Assembly (NCBI GenBank): GCA_023666945.1
Contig: JAMPAY010000004.1
Span: 82,042-146,041 of the forward strand
Length of the DNA stretch: 64,000 nt
Direction of reading: 5' to 3'
From: Paludibacter sp.
GTDB lineage: Bacteria > Bacteroidota > Bacteroidia > Bacteroidales > Paludibacteraceae
Under the pieces are notes generated by a model. That model was not told the origin of the DNA and made no database searches. It saw only the letters and a program-made list of their open reading frames with translations. This document shows positions 38,663 through 46,696 of the stretch, piece by piece. The stretch's first letter is position 1. Each line of letters opens with the position of its first letter. A program made the position numbers and the translations under genes.

Positions 38663-40879
38663 TTATTCTTGTTGTGCGGTGTCGGTAACGGTTTCTGCCA
38701 CATCGGCAGGGCAAACGGCTTCGGTGGTTGCTTTGTCGTTGTGGAAGGGTGAGGGAAGTTTAGCCCAAGATAGTAAGTTGCATAACCAAAGTGTAACCAC
38801 CACCACTATAACGGCAGCCACCGCCAGACACCACTTTTGCCATGCCGGCATACCTTTTTGGGCATAGGGGTCTTTCAGTTTCAGTTTGGGGAATTTGGCG
38901 ATGTCGGTTAAGGTCGCGCCAAACGGTATACTGATAGTGGAGGAGGCGTTCACAGCCCATCCGTTGGCATTGAGCAGCGGGGCAATGTTGCGCTTACGCA
39001 GTTTGAGCCATGCCATTATCATAGAGGGACCGGATATAACAAGCAAGATTGCCACAAAAGCGAGTAGCCCTTGCCACCATGTGAGGGCGGAGAAACCTTT
39101 TGCGACACTAACCAATGCCGAACCAATCATGCCTAACGCCATGCCTAATGCTGCAAATATACCGGCAAACTTGGCTATGTCGAACGGTTGTGCGGGAGCG
39201 GGGGTTGCCGTATCGGCAGGTGTGGCGGGAAGTGCCGATAGTTTGGCGGTGGCTTCGCTCATGATAGCGGAGTCTTTGTCTGCTGCATTTTTGTTGATAA
39301 GGTCTTCCACCCATTTAGCCATGCGGCGATAGGGCGACCAAAAGGCTTGACTTATACTGATGGGGTTCTCTACAATTTTAGTAACCACGGCATCCCAGTC
39401 GAGTCCGTCACGGTCGTAGAAAATCGCATTTTTGCCCACTCGCAAGTCGCCGGTATCTCCCACGGTCATGGCGGCTACAATCTGCAATGTGCCGGGTTTG
39501 CTTTTGGTGGTGCAGTTGCAGTAGATGAGATACATTCCGCTTGCCGCCACATTGGCATCGTGCTTGCTCATGTCGGCTACACGCATACAGAGGTGGCAGG
39601 CACGTTGGTCGATAATGAGTGTACCGGCCTGGAAGATGGCTTGTGTATGCTTGTCGCGCGCATAGAAGTCTTGCAAGGTAACAAAGTTGTGGAGCAGTTT
39701 GCCGAAGTCGCGATACAAATGGAGCAGTTTGTTTACCTCATCAATGCCGTCGGCCTCGGTGGTCAGTGCTTTGTCTTGTTCGACGAGCGAGAGCAATGCT
39801 TCTTTTCGGTTTTGTTGTTGCAGGTTGTTGATGGTTTCCGCTCCAAGCGGTTCAACCTCTGTGCCTGCTTTGGCTGCTTTCCATGCCGTGTAGTCGGCAA
39901 AGGTATTGCCTAACTCTTTCCATTCGGTTTCGTTGAGTGTTTCTTTGTCGGCAGCAATGGCTATAGTGCGGAGGGTGTCAAAAGTGCCTGCCCATGCAGG
40001 GTTAATAGCAGCGTTGAGGTTGAGTTCGGCTTTGCCGTTGATGCGGGCTATGGGGTAGGAGGCTATCTCGGCGGTCTGCTCGGCTAAGTTGGCTGCGCTT
40101 ATGGCTTCGATGCGTGCCGTTTGTATGTCTAATGCGGCAGTGCTGTCGTGGCTGAATGCCGCCAGTTTGTTGCGCATAAAGAAATCTTTCATCTTTCCGT
40201 CAAGCGCGATGTAGGCTTGCAGGGCCTCTTCGGTGCGATTGCCATAGGGAAGAACGGGGGCTGTTTGTTGCCATGCCGTGTAGGCTGCCAACGATGCGTA
40301 GAGGGTTTCTATTTGTTCGGCATTTACCCCTTGTGCTCCGCTGCGGTCGGGCGTCCCTCCCGTGATAGCCAATGCGGCGGCTATGGCGGCTTTTGCTTCG
40401 GCATCATCGGTCGAGCCTTCGGTTATGACCCCATCACCGTTGAAACGTGTTTGTGCAAAGATGGCGGCACTGTTGTCGGTGTCGGCAACCGTGAGTTTGT
40501 CGTTCGTTTTGCCCAGATTCAGTGCAATCTGTTTGGCGGCATTGTAGAGTGCCTGCCCGGTGGCGTTTGTACGATTGATAGATTCGAGCGACAGTTCACC
40601 TGTGTTGTGCAGCAGAAGGTCGGCATCGCTGATTACGTCAGTGAGCCAGCGGGCAGTACGAATGACATCGTTTACGTGGATCTTGCCGTCGGCATCGGCA
40701 TCGGCATATTGTAGACTTTTGCTGTCAATCTCCAAGCCGCTGACGGGGCAAGAGAGTACCGTCCACATCTTTTGGTCAAGTTCGCTCAGATGGCGAATGT
40801 CTTCGCCCGAATGTATGTTAACGCGGGTTGTTCCTCCTATGTTCTGGAAGTCCCATTTGTGTTTGTTGTTTTTTGCCAT
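38663..40879 (-). CDS. EF-hand-containing membrane protein, unknown function
   Basis: The 738-residue protein has a perfect EF-hand/dockerin-type calcium loop at 60-71 (DADADGKIHVND) and a second partial one (FNGDGVITEG). A long Ala-rich helical region follows. The C-terminal part has a pair of membrane helices (around FAGIFAALGMALGMIGSALV and LLAFVAILLVISGPSMIMAW) and another near the end (LAVAAVIVVVVTLWLCNLL). No signal peptide is visible, so the N-terminal calcium-binding part may be cytoplasmic. I do not know a function. The start at 40879 agrees with 22-bp spacing from the upstream gene. Confidence 0.75.
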   Translation of the reverse strand: MAKNNKHKWDFQNIGGTTRVNIHSGEDIRHLSELDQKMWTVLSCPVSGLEIDSKSLQYADADADGKIHVNDVIRTARWLTDVISDADLLLHNTGELSLESINRTNATGQALYNAAKQIALNLGKTNDKLTVADTDNSAAIFAQTRFNGDGVITEGSTDDAEAKAAIAAALAITGGTPDRSGAQGVNAEQIETLYASLAAYTAWQQTAPVLPYGNRTEEALQAYIALDGKMKDFFMRNKLAAFSHDSTAALDIQTARIEAISAANLAEQTAEIASYPIARINGKAELNLNAAINPAWAGTFDTLRTIAIAADKETLNETEWKELGNTFADYTAWKAAKAGTEVEPLGAETINNLQQQNRKEALLSLVEQDKALTTEADGIDEVNKLLHLYRDFGKLLHNFVTLQDFYARDKHTQAIFQAGTLIIDQRACHLCMRVADMSKHDANVAASGMYLIYCNCTTKSKPGTLQIVAAMTVGDTGDLRVGKNAIFYDRDGLDWDAVVTKIVENPISISQAFWSPYRRMAKWVEDLINKNAADKDSAIMSEATAKLSALPATPADTATPAPAQPFDIAKFAGIFAALGMALGMIGSALVSVAKGFSALTWWQGLLAFVAILLVISGPSMIMAWLKLRKRNIAPLLNANGWAVNASSTISIPFGATLTDIAKFPKLKLKDPYAQKGMPAWQKWCLAVAAVIVVVVTLWLCNLLSWAKLPSPFHNDKATTEAVCPADVAETVTDTAQQE

Positions 40880-40901
40880 GGTTGGATAATGAATTTCTGA
40901 T

Positions 40902-41330
40902 TTACACTGCATGATATTGGTGTAGCGACAGGTTGTCGCTTACGATTTTAATACTGCGTACATTGCTGAACCCCATGCCGCAGATGAAGGCCAGTTCCAT
41001 ATCGAAAACGCAGTCGGTTTCGTTGCTTTCGAGTACAAAATCGACACCGGTCAGGCAACGGGTATCGCCACTGAGACGGAAAGAGGGTTCGGGATAATCT
41101 ACATTGGGGTGATACAACCGACACTCGCCCACTTCGACCTGTTTGCCAATAGGGTAGTTGGCAGAACCGGCGTAGCCGATATTGATAATTTCCGTATCTA
41201 ACGGAATGTTGCGGAGATGTTGCAGTATGTTCAGTGCTCCCACACCACATTCCAACACGGGAATGCCGGGCATCAACTCTTCCGCCAAACGACGTTCTTT
41301 CTGTTCGGCAACAACGATAAGTTTTGACAT
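40902..41330 (-). CDS. Short nucleoside phosphorylase/nucleosidase-like protein
   Basis: The 142-residue protein resembles a shortened MTA/SAH nucleosidase or purine phosphorylase. IINIGYAGSANYPIGKQVEVGE matches (in two parts) the glycine-rich loop and following strand, and VFDMELAFIC matches the VxDMExAA substrate-binding stretch. The following IKIVSDNLS carries the expected catalytic Asp. Family members are usually about 230 residues; this one lacks some core strands, so activity is uncertain. It is first in the operon leading to the EF-hand, TPR and TraB/GumN genes. Confidence 0.68.
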   Translation of the reverse strand: MSKLIVVAEQKERRLAEELMPGIPVLECGVGALNILQHLRNIPLDTEIINIGYAGSANYPIGKQVEVGECRLYHPNVDYPEPSFRLSGDTRCLTGVDFVLESNETDCVFDMELAFICGMGFSNVRSIKIVSDNLSLHQYHAV

Positions 41331-41356
41331 ATATTCTATAGAATGGTTTTACTGTG

Positions 41357-41387
41357 CAAAAGTACGATTTTTTTTGTAACTTTACAA
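41357..41387 (-). promoter_or_regulatory. Promoter of the nucleosidase-EF-hand-TPR-TraB operon
   Basis: TTG (41385-41387), 20 bases, TACTTTTG (41357-41364), reading leftwards. The -33 box is only 8 bases from the edge of repeat copy 2. Confidence 0.75.
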
Positions 41388-41394
41388 CTATGCG

Positions 41395-41509
41395 CGTCGT
41401 CGTTTGCTCACTGAAAGAAATGTCATGCGACATTTGGCGGTTCGCAACGACTCCTCTCAAACATTGAAACACTATGTTGGTTTCAATGTTTGTATTATAT
41501 ATCCATTAA
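41395..41509. repeat. 115-bp dispersed repeat, copy 2, with a compensated hairpin
   Basis: Same element as 2894-3008. The stem reads CAAACATTGAAAC (41458-41470) and GTTTCAATGTTTG (41480-41492). Two adjacent bases differ from copy 1 in one arm, and the opposite arm changes to keep both pairs. The 9-base loop is identical. Similarity resumes at 41526-41580 after a small insertion. The rest of the gap 41331-41652 holds only the operon promoter. Confidence 0.9.
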
Positions 41510-41652
41510 ATGGATGGAATCGGACGATTGGGAGTGTTTTTGCTACCTTGTGAAAACAAGTTTCGCTCGGTTGGTTTGGGAGGAGGGTGTAGGTTTATGG
41601 ATGTACTTTTCTTCTGTACCCAATGGTTTCGCTACGAGGAAGAAACGAGGAA

Positions 41653-42537
41653 TTATCGGTATTTTATACGGAAATAATCGAGCAAGTCTTTATAGTTGTC
41701 TTGCGCCGTGAGGCAGGTATCGGTCAGATATCCGTTGAGATGTCCCCATTCTTGGAGACCTCGATAGTAGAAGAGCCTTAAGTCTTCCGTAATGATAAAA
41801 GGAGGAATATCGGCTTGCAGGCATTGCCAAAAGGAGAGTAACCGTCCGATACGTCCGTTGCTGTCTTGGAAAGGATGAATACGTTCGAAAGTTACATGAA
41901 AATGCAAGATGTTTTCAAAACTGACTTGCTGAAGTGCATCGTAGTCGGAAAGGAGGGTGTGCATATGTTGGTGTACCTCATCGGGCAGAACCGTTTGTTC
42001 TCCTCCTACCTCATTGGGGAGGCGTTTGTAGTCGCCTACGGCAAACCATTTTTTTGAACAATCGGAGGTGTTGTTTTTGAGCAGTAGGTGCAAGTGTTTG
42101 ATATGTGTTTCCGTAATGCGTTGCTCTGCATGGTCGATTATATAGTCGATACAACGAAAATGGTTGATTGTTTCCATAATATCGTTGATGCGTGTATTTT
42201 CCGCAGTAATGCCTAAAGTGTTCGTTTCGAAGATATGGCGTGTTTGTTCGTGCGTTAGTCGACTTCCTTCGATATGATTGGAATTGTAGGTAAAATCGAT
42301 TTGTGTACGATGATAGATGCCTCCCTGCAGTTGCATTTCTTTTTCCTCGCGCAACCGTATAAGCAAGGGAGAGAGTTTGTTCTTTTTGCGCTGTGGTAGT
42401 GACGCATCTTGCGGGATGTTCCATGTTTTTCCCGACAAGAATGCACCGGGGATTTTCCCTGCGTTGCAATAGTTGCGCACAGTGCGGGGGCTGATGCCAT
42501 GTTCTGCGGCGAAGCGGATTACTGAGATATAGTTCAT
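41653..42537 (-). CDS. Fic family protein (AMPylase) with N-terminal HTH
   Basis: The 294-residue protein has a helix-turn-helix at its N-terminus (HGISPRTVRNYC, then KTWNIP). It carries the self-inhibitory motif SNHIEG (86-91) and a complete Fic core HPFQDSNGRIGR (221-232). Fic enzymes transfer AMP, or another nucleotide part, to a hydroxyl of a target protein. The inhibitory helix upstream of the core makes it class II. Its HTH and a palindrome at its own promoter suggest autoregulation. No antitoxin gene is adjacent. Confidence 0.9.
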   Translation of the reverse strand: MNYISVIRFAAEHGISPRTVRNYCNAGKIPGAFLSGKTWNIPQDASLPQRKKNKLSPLLIRLREEKEMQLQGGIYHRTQIDFTYNSNHIEGSRLTHEQTRHIFETNTLGITAENTRINDIMETINHFRCIDYIIDHAEQRITETHIKHLHLLLKNNTSDCSKKWFAVGDYKRLPNEVGGEQTVLPDEVHQHMHTLLSDYDALQQVSFENILHFHVTFERIHPFQDSNGRIGRLLSFWQCLQADIPPFIITEDLRLFYYRGLQEWGHLNGYLTDTCLTAQDNYKDLLDYFRIKYR

Positions 42538-42565
42538 ATCGACTTTTTTGATGGATGCAATGCTT

Positions 42566-42575
42566 TATCGGCAAG
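42566..42575 (-). promoter_or_regulatory. Second half-site of the putative Fic operator
   Basis: TATCGGCAAG repeats the right half of the palindrome at 42611-42626. It lies in the presumed 5' leader of the Fic gene, just past the transcription start. Confidence 0.5.
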
Positions 42576-42595
42576 ATAGCGGGTTAAATCGGCTA

Positions 42596-42626
42596 CAAAG
42601 GTAGGATTTTTTGCCGATATCGGCAA
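42596..42626 (-). promoter_or_regulatory. Fic gene promoter overlapped by a palindrome
   Basis: TTG (42624-42626), 20 bases, TACCTTTG (42596-42603), reading leftwards. The perfect palindrome TTGCCGATATCGGCAA (42611-42626) covers the -33 box and part of the spacer, as expected for a repressor operator. Confidence 0.7.
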
Positions 42627-42957
42627 GTTTTTGCAATGATAAATCATACACCTGCACCCAATTAAATAAAACCATTGGCAGACTCCTCAGCGTAGTGGGA
42701 GCAAAAGACAGTATGAGATATTGCAACCTATACGATCGATTTTTGATACTCGTAAGCGATTGTATGGATATTGTCGTAAAATAATGACATATTTCTTTCT
42801 ATTGTCATGATTTTCTTACGCAGCTACCCTTTTTTACGTGCAATTCTTCTACGAGACCGTAACGAGATTTCGTCGGACTTTCATTTTGTAAATCTTCATC
42901 AGTACTATACCACATTAAAAATATTTGCTCACGACACAAATGTCGGTAGCCAACCGC
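42627..42957. other. About 330 bp without a recognisable feature
   Basis: AT-rich sequence between the Fic promoter and the terminator at 42966. Open frames here are short and lack any family resemblance; I see nothing in it. Confidence 0.5.
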
Positions 42958-42996
42958 ACAAAAAAAAGCGACTATGCCGTATAGGAATAGTCGCTT
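42958..42996 (-). terminator. Intrinsic terminator of the RhuM remnant
   Basis: AAGCGACTAT and ATAGTCGCTT (42966-42996) form a 10-bp stem with an 11-base loop. On the minus strand the stem runs into eight U (A-run 42960-42967), the classical form. Confidence 0.85.
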
Positions 42997-43027
42997 GCCA
43001 TAGATTTTTATGCCAATTATTAAATCA

Positions 43028-43393
43028 TTATGGTTGCTGTTTGCTTAATTTTTCTAAATCCTCAGATAATTCTTTGATACTCTCTAATTTTCGTTGTTTT
43101 TTCTGAACTTTTTTGTATATAACTATTCTTTATCGGCTTTTTGCATCGCAAGCCAATCTCTATTTACGACAGTTGCAATTTTTGCAACTGTCGTGTCCGG
43201 CTGTAGTTCTCCGTCCTTAAAAATATTGGCTATATGGCGACTAATTCCAGATTTATCTACTCCAAATAACTCTGCCATAGCCTTTTGAGTAAGCCAAACA
43301 GTTTCATCTTTTACATAGGCTTGGATTTGTACTCTGAGCAGAACCATCTTCTGAGTTAAAGATGGCTATCTCTCCAAGATTTTGTTGTTCCAT
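43028..43393 (-). pseudogene. Broken RhuM-like gene
   Basis: From the ATG at 43393 the frame reads MEQQNLGEIAIFNSEDGSAQ. It then needs a one-base shift to continue VQIQAYVKDETVWLTQKAMA and ELFGVDKSGISRHIANIFKD (43123-43340), the N-terminal region of RhuM-type proteins. The frame stops at 43123 after ATVVNRDWLAMQKADKE, far short of the usual 300 or so residues. A lysine/glutamate-rich tail (KKQRKLESIKELSEDLEK) follows in another frame to a stop at 43028. So there is a frameshift plus an internal deletion. A promoter box (TAACTTTG, 43423-43430) and a terminator remain. Confidence 0.75.
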
Positions 43394-43422
43394 AATGTTG
43401 TATTAATAAATAATTGACACCG

Positions 43423-43430
43423 CAAAGTTA
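43423..43430 (-). promoter_or_regulatory. Promoter box of the RhuM remnant
   Basis: TAACTTTG on the minus strand, 30 bases before the ATG at 43393. No TTG lies at the usual distance. Confidence 0.5.
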
Positions 43431-43629
43431 CAGTTTCTGTGGAGAAAACATAAGTACTCTCGATAAAATAGGAAAGTTCTTGCAAAATTTATCTATTTCT
43501 TCGGATTCTTTTTTTCGAAAGTCTTATTTGTTTTTGTCGATTTTCTTCATATCTTGAAATCCCTTTTTTAGTTCTTTTTTTTTAATATAGGCAATTCTCG
43601 TTCTTGTGGTAGGTCTTTTGGGAATTGTG

Positions 43630-43838
43630 CAAAAAAAAGGAACGTTTTTTTTGATACACAGAGCATTTCGCAAAGGATATATTTTTGCCTATCCTCAGTT
43701 GGTCTGCTATCTGCTGAATTACAATAAAATTCTTGCAAAGATAGTACTTTTTTTGTCTTTTGCAAATACGTGTAGAGGAATTTTTCGTTGTCTTTTGGGG
43801 TGTCAAGGGTGTATCAAAAAAAACGTTCCTTTTTTTTG
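43630..43838. repeat. Putative invertible promoter segment: 30-bp perfect inverted repeats around 149 bp
   Basis: Left arm 43630-43659 is C, A8, GGAACG, T8, GATACAC. Right arm 43809-43838 is its exact reverse complement. Each arm contains AAACGTTCCT, which differs at one base from the ARACGTWCGT core I recall for Mpi-type invertible promoters of Bacteroides fragilis. Between the arms lies a good promoter facing left (43736-43766), so in this orientation it points away from hsdM at 43906. No recombinase gene is in the window; a tyrosine or serine invertase elsewhere would be needed. Confidence 0.7.
43736..43766 (-). promoter_or_regulatory. Promoter inside the inverted-repeat segment, currently facing left
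   Basis: TTTG (43763-43766), 19 bases, TATCTTTG (43736-43743), reading leftwards. On inversion of 43630-43838 the -7 box would move to 43725-43732 on the plus strand, with a leader of about 165 bases to hsdM. A rightward TATTTTTG at 43680-43687 has no -33 partner. Confidence 0.7.
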
Positions 43839-43905
43839 GACAAGCAGAAAGGGGAAGAGGGAAAACTACAAGAAGATTATATAATAACATAAAAAGATAA
43901 GAACA

Positions 43906-45459
43906 ATGGCGACATCGACACAGCAAAAACAAGAGTTATTCAAAACGATTTGGAGTATAGCCAACGACTTGCGAGGAGCAGTAGACGGGTGGGATTTTAA
44001 GCAGTATGTGCTTGGTTTTCTCTTCTATCGCTATATATCGGAGAATATCACCAACTACATCAACCTGCGGCAGCAGGAGGCGGGGATAGCGGATTTTAAT
44101 TACGAAGATATGCAGGATGCGGATGCGGAGCGTGCCCGCGCCATGTTGGTGGAAGAAAAAGGATTTTTCATTCTCCCCTCCGAACTGTTCAACAATGTGC
44201 GTCGTTATGCCAAAAACGATACCGACCTTAATATCACACTCGGACGTATATTCAAACATATTGAGGGATCGGCTATCGGTACTGATAGTGAGCAGGATAT
44301 GAAAGGATTGTTCGACGATATAGATGTCAATTCTTCCAAATTGGGCAATACCGTAGAAAAACGGAATGAACGGCTGCTGAAGATAATGAACGCTATCGGA
44401 GAAATGAATTTGGCAAATCCGCAAGAGAATGCTATAGATGCTTTTGGCGATGCCTACGAGTTTCTGATGACGATGTATGCAAGCAGCGCAGGCAAGTCGG
44501 GCGGTGAGTTTTTTACGCCGCAGGAGGTGTCGCTATTGTTGGCACGGTTGGCAACGCAAGGCAGAACGGAGGTGCGAAAGGTGTACGACCCTGCATGCGG
44601 TTCGGGTTCGCTATTGATGCAGTGTGCAGCCCTGCTGGGCAAAGAACATGTAACGCAAGGCTTTTATGGGCAGGAGATAAACCAAACCACTTACAACCTT
44701 TGCCGCATCAATATGTTTTTGCACGACATCAATTATAACCGTTTCAGCATTGCCAACGAAGATACGTTGGAGCATCCGCAGCATTGGGACGATGAGCCGT
44801 TTGATGTGATTGTGAGCAATCCGCCTTATAGCATCTCTTGGGCGGGCGACAGCAATCCGCTGTTGATTAACGACGATCGTTTTTCGCCTGCGGGAGTGCT
44901 TGCTCCGAAATCGAAAGCCGACCTTGCTTTTACGATGCACATGCTCAGTTGGCTCTCTACGGACGGAACTGCGGCTATTGTAGAGTTCCCCGGCGTGCTT
45001 TACAGAGGAGGGGCGGAGCAGAAGATACGCAAGTGGTTGGTGGATAACAACTATGTGGATTGCGTTATTCAACTGCCGCAGAACTTGTTCTTCGGCGTGT
45101 CGATTGCTACTTGTATCATTGTACTGCGCAAGAACAAGCGCGACGACCGGACATTGTTTGTGGATGCAAGCGAATGTTTCGTGCATGAGGGCAATAAGAA
45201 TAAACTGACAGATGAGCATATAGAGCGCATAATGACTGCTTTTGCAGAACGCAAGGAAGAAGCCCATTTTGCGCAGTTGGCAAGTATAGAGCAGATTGCC
45301 GAGAAGGGGTATAACCTGAGCGTTAATACCTATGTCGAAACTGCCGATACACGCGAAGAAATCGATATAGAGGCATTGGAGGAACGTTTGCGCGAGATTG
45401 TGGCACACGAGCAGCAACTGCGCAACGAATTAGAAGAACTGCTCCAAACGCTACGCTAA
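43906..45459 (+). CDS. hsdM: Type I restriction-modification methylase subunit (system 2)
   Basis: The 517-residue M subunit resembles the EcoR124I (type IC) group: an N-terminal WDFKQYVLGFLFYRYISENI, EFFTPQEV (201-208), SAM-binding DPACGSGSL (228-236) and catalytic NPPY (305-308). It modifies adenine in the target set by HsdS. No good rightward promoter is visible upstream in the present arrangement, only the leftward one inside the inverted repeat. It is followed by hsdS after 24 bp. Confidence 0.95.
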   Translation: MATSTQQKQELFKTIWSIANDLRGAVDGWDFKQYVLGFLFYRYISENITNYINLRQQEAGIADFNYEDMQDADAERARAMLVEEKGFFILPSELFNNVRRYAKNDTDLNITLGRIFKHIEGSAIGTDSEQDMKGLFDDIDVNSSKLGNTVEKRNERLLKIMNAIGEMNLANPQENAIDAFGDAYEFLMTMYASSAGKSGGEFFTPQEVSLLLARLATQGRTEVRKVYDPACGSGSLLMQCAALLGKEHVTQGFYGQEINQTTYNLCRINMFLHDINYNRFSIANEDTLEHPQHWDDEPFDVIVSNPPYSISWAGDSNPLLINDDRFSPAGVLAPKSKADLAFTMHMLSWLSTDGTAAIVEFPGVLYRGGAEQKIRKWLVDNNYVDCVIQLPQNLFFGVSIATCIIVLRKNKRDDRTLFVDASECFVHEGNKNKLTDEHIERIMTAFAERKEEAHFAQLASIEQIAEKGYNLSVNTYVETADTREEIDIEALEERLREIVAHEQQLRNELEELLQTLR

Positions 45460-45483
45460 CAACCACCCCAAAATAATTATCCT

Positions 45484-46650
45484 ATGAACAAAATACAACA
45501 ACTGCTCGCCACCCTCTGCCCCAATGGCGTGGAATATAAACCACTGGGAGAGGTGTGCGAGTTTAAGCGCGGTAACAGCATAACCGAAGCCACTGCTGTA
45601 TGTGGCGATATACCAGTAATTGCAGGAGGGCAACAACCTGCATATTATCATAATGTTTTTAACCGAAATGGTGAGACTATAGTTATTTCGGGTTCGGGAG
45701 CATATGCTGGTTTTGTGTCTTATTGGACACAACCTATTTTTGTATCAGATGCCTTTAGTATTGCGGCTAAAGATAATTGTATGATACCAAAGTATTTGTA
45801 TTATTATTTGAAACACATCCAAAATGCAATTCATGCTACCAAGCGAGGAAGTGGTACGCCGCATGTGCGACCTGCATCTATTGCAGATTTTCCCATCCCC
45901 GTTCCTCCGTTGGTTATTCAGGAGGAGATAGTGAAAATTCTCGATAAATTTTCTCTGCTTTCAGCAGAGCTGGAAGCAGAGCTGGAAAGTCGAAAGAAGC
46001 AGTACGATTACTATCGTAACCGACTGCTGTCTTTCGATAGCAGTTCACTGCCTACCAACCTACGAAACACATCGGAAAATGAAGCAAAAATAGAGAAAGG
46101 ATACTATCCTTTCTCTATCACCTGGAAAAAACTCGGGGAAGTGGCTACTTTATCAAGAGGACGCGTTATATCAAAAAATGACTTGTGTGAACACGAAGGT
46201 CAGTTCCCTGTATATTCTTCTCAAACAGCCAATGATGGTGAATTCGGGAAAATCAATACTTATGATTATGACGGAGAATACTTAACTTGGACGACGGATG
46301 GAGCATATGCAGGTACTGTATTTCGTAGATACGGCAAATTTAGTATAACGAATGTGTGTGGGCTTATAGATATAACTGATGCTACTTTGAATAAAGACTT
46401 TCTATATTATTGGCTTAATATGAAGGCGAAAGAATATGTATACCAAGGTATGGGCAATCCTAAACTGATGAGTAATCAGATGGTCAATATGCCTATCCCC
46501 ATCCCTCCTATCGAAGTACAAAACGAAATAGTACGGGTGCTGGATAAGTTTGAGACCTTGGTTACGGATTTATCAGCAGGCCTACCTGCAGAAATAGCAT
46601 TGGTACAACAACAATACGAATATTACAGAAACAAACTGCTGACATTTTGA
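45484..46650 (+). CDS. hsdS: Type I restriction specificity subunit (system 2)
   Basis: The 388-residue S subunit has two recognition domains (about 10-145 and 215-345) and two conserved helical arms. The arms read IVKILDKFSLLSAELEAELE and later IVRVLDKFETLVTDL, each ending in QYxYYRNxLL. In the central arm two perfect 12-bp tandem repeats (45964-45987) encode AELE twice (161-168). In EcoR124I the number of such repeats sets the spacing between target halves. A 29-bp palindrome lies just after the arm (46090-46118). Confidence 0.93.
   Translation: MNKIQQLLATLCPNGVEYKPLGEVCEFKRGNSITEATAVCGDIPVIAGGQQPAYYHNVFNRNGETIVISGSGAYAGFVSYWTQPIFVSDAFSIAAKDNCMIPKYLYYYLKHIQNAIHATKRGSGTPHVRPASIADFPIPVPPLVIQEEIVKILDKFSLLSAELEAELESRKKQYDYYRNRLLSFDSSSLPTNLRNTSENEAKIEKGYYPFSITWKKLGEVATLSRGRVISKNDLCEHEGQFPVYSSQTANDGEFGKINTYDYDGEYLTWTTDGAYAGTVFRRYGKFSITNVCGLIDITDATLNKDFLYYWLNMKAKEYVYQGMGNPKLMSNQMVNMPIPIPPIEVQNEIVRVLDKFETLVTDLSAGLPAEIALVQQQYEYYRNKLLTF
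45964..45987 (+). repeat. Two 12-bp tandem repeats in the hsdS central spacer
   Basis: GCAGAGCTGGAA occurs twice in a row and encodes AELE-AELE. Gain or loss of one copy keeps the frame and would lengthen or shorten the helix between the two recognition domains. Confidence 0.9.
46090..46118. repeat. 29-bp palindrome within hsdS
   Basis: ATAGAGAAAGGATA, a central C, and TATCCTTTCTCTAT: two perfect 14-base arms inside the coding sequence between the central arm and the second recognition domain. It may be a hairpin in the mRNA or a recombination site; it encodes IEKGYYPFSI. Confidence 0.85.
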
Positions 46651-46696
46651 AGAGAACACAACGCGCAGTACGCAGCACAACAACAATACGTAAGAC

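Noticed and set aside
43568..43765. 65-codon minus-strand frame across the left arm of the inverted repeat
   Set aside because: Its start lies upstream of the local promoter and it crosses the A/T-rich arm; no similarity to known proteins.
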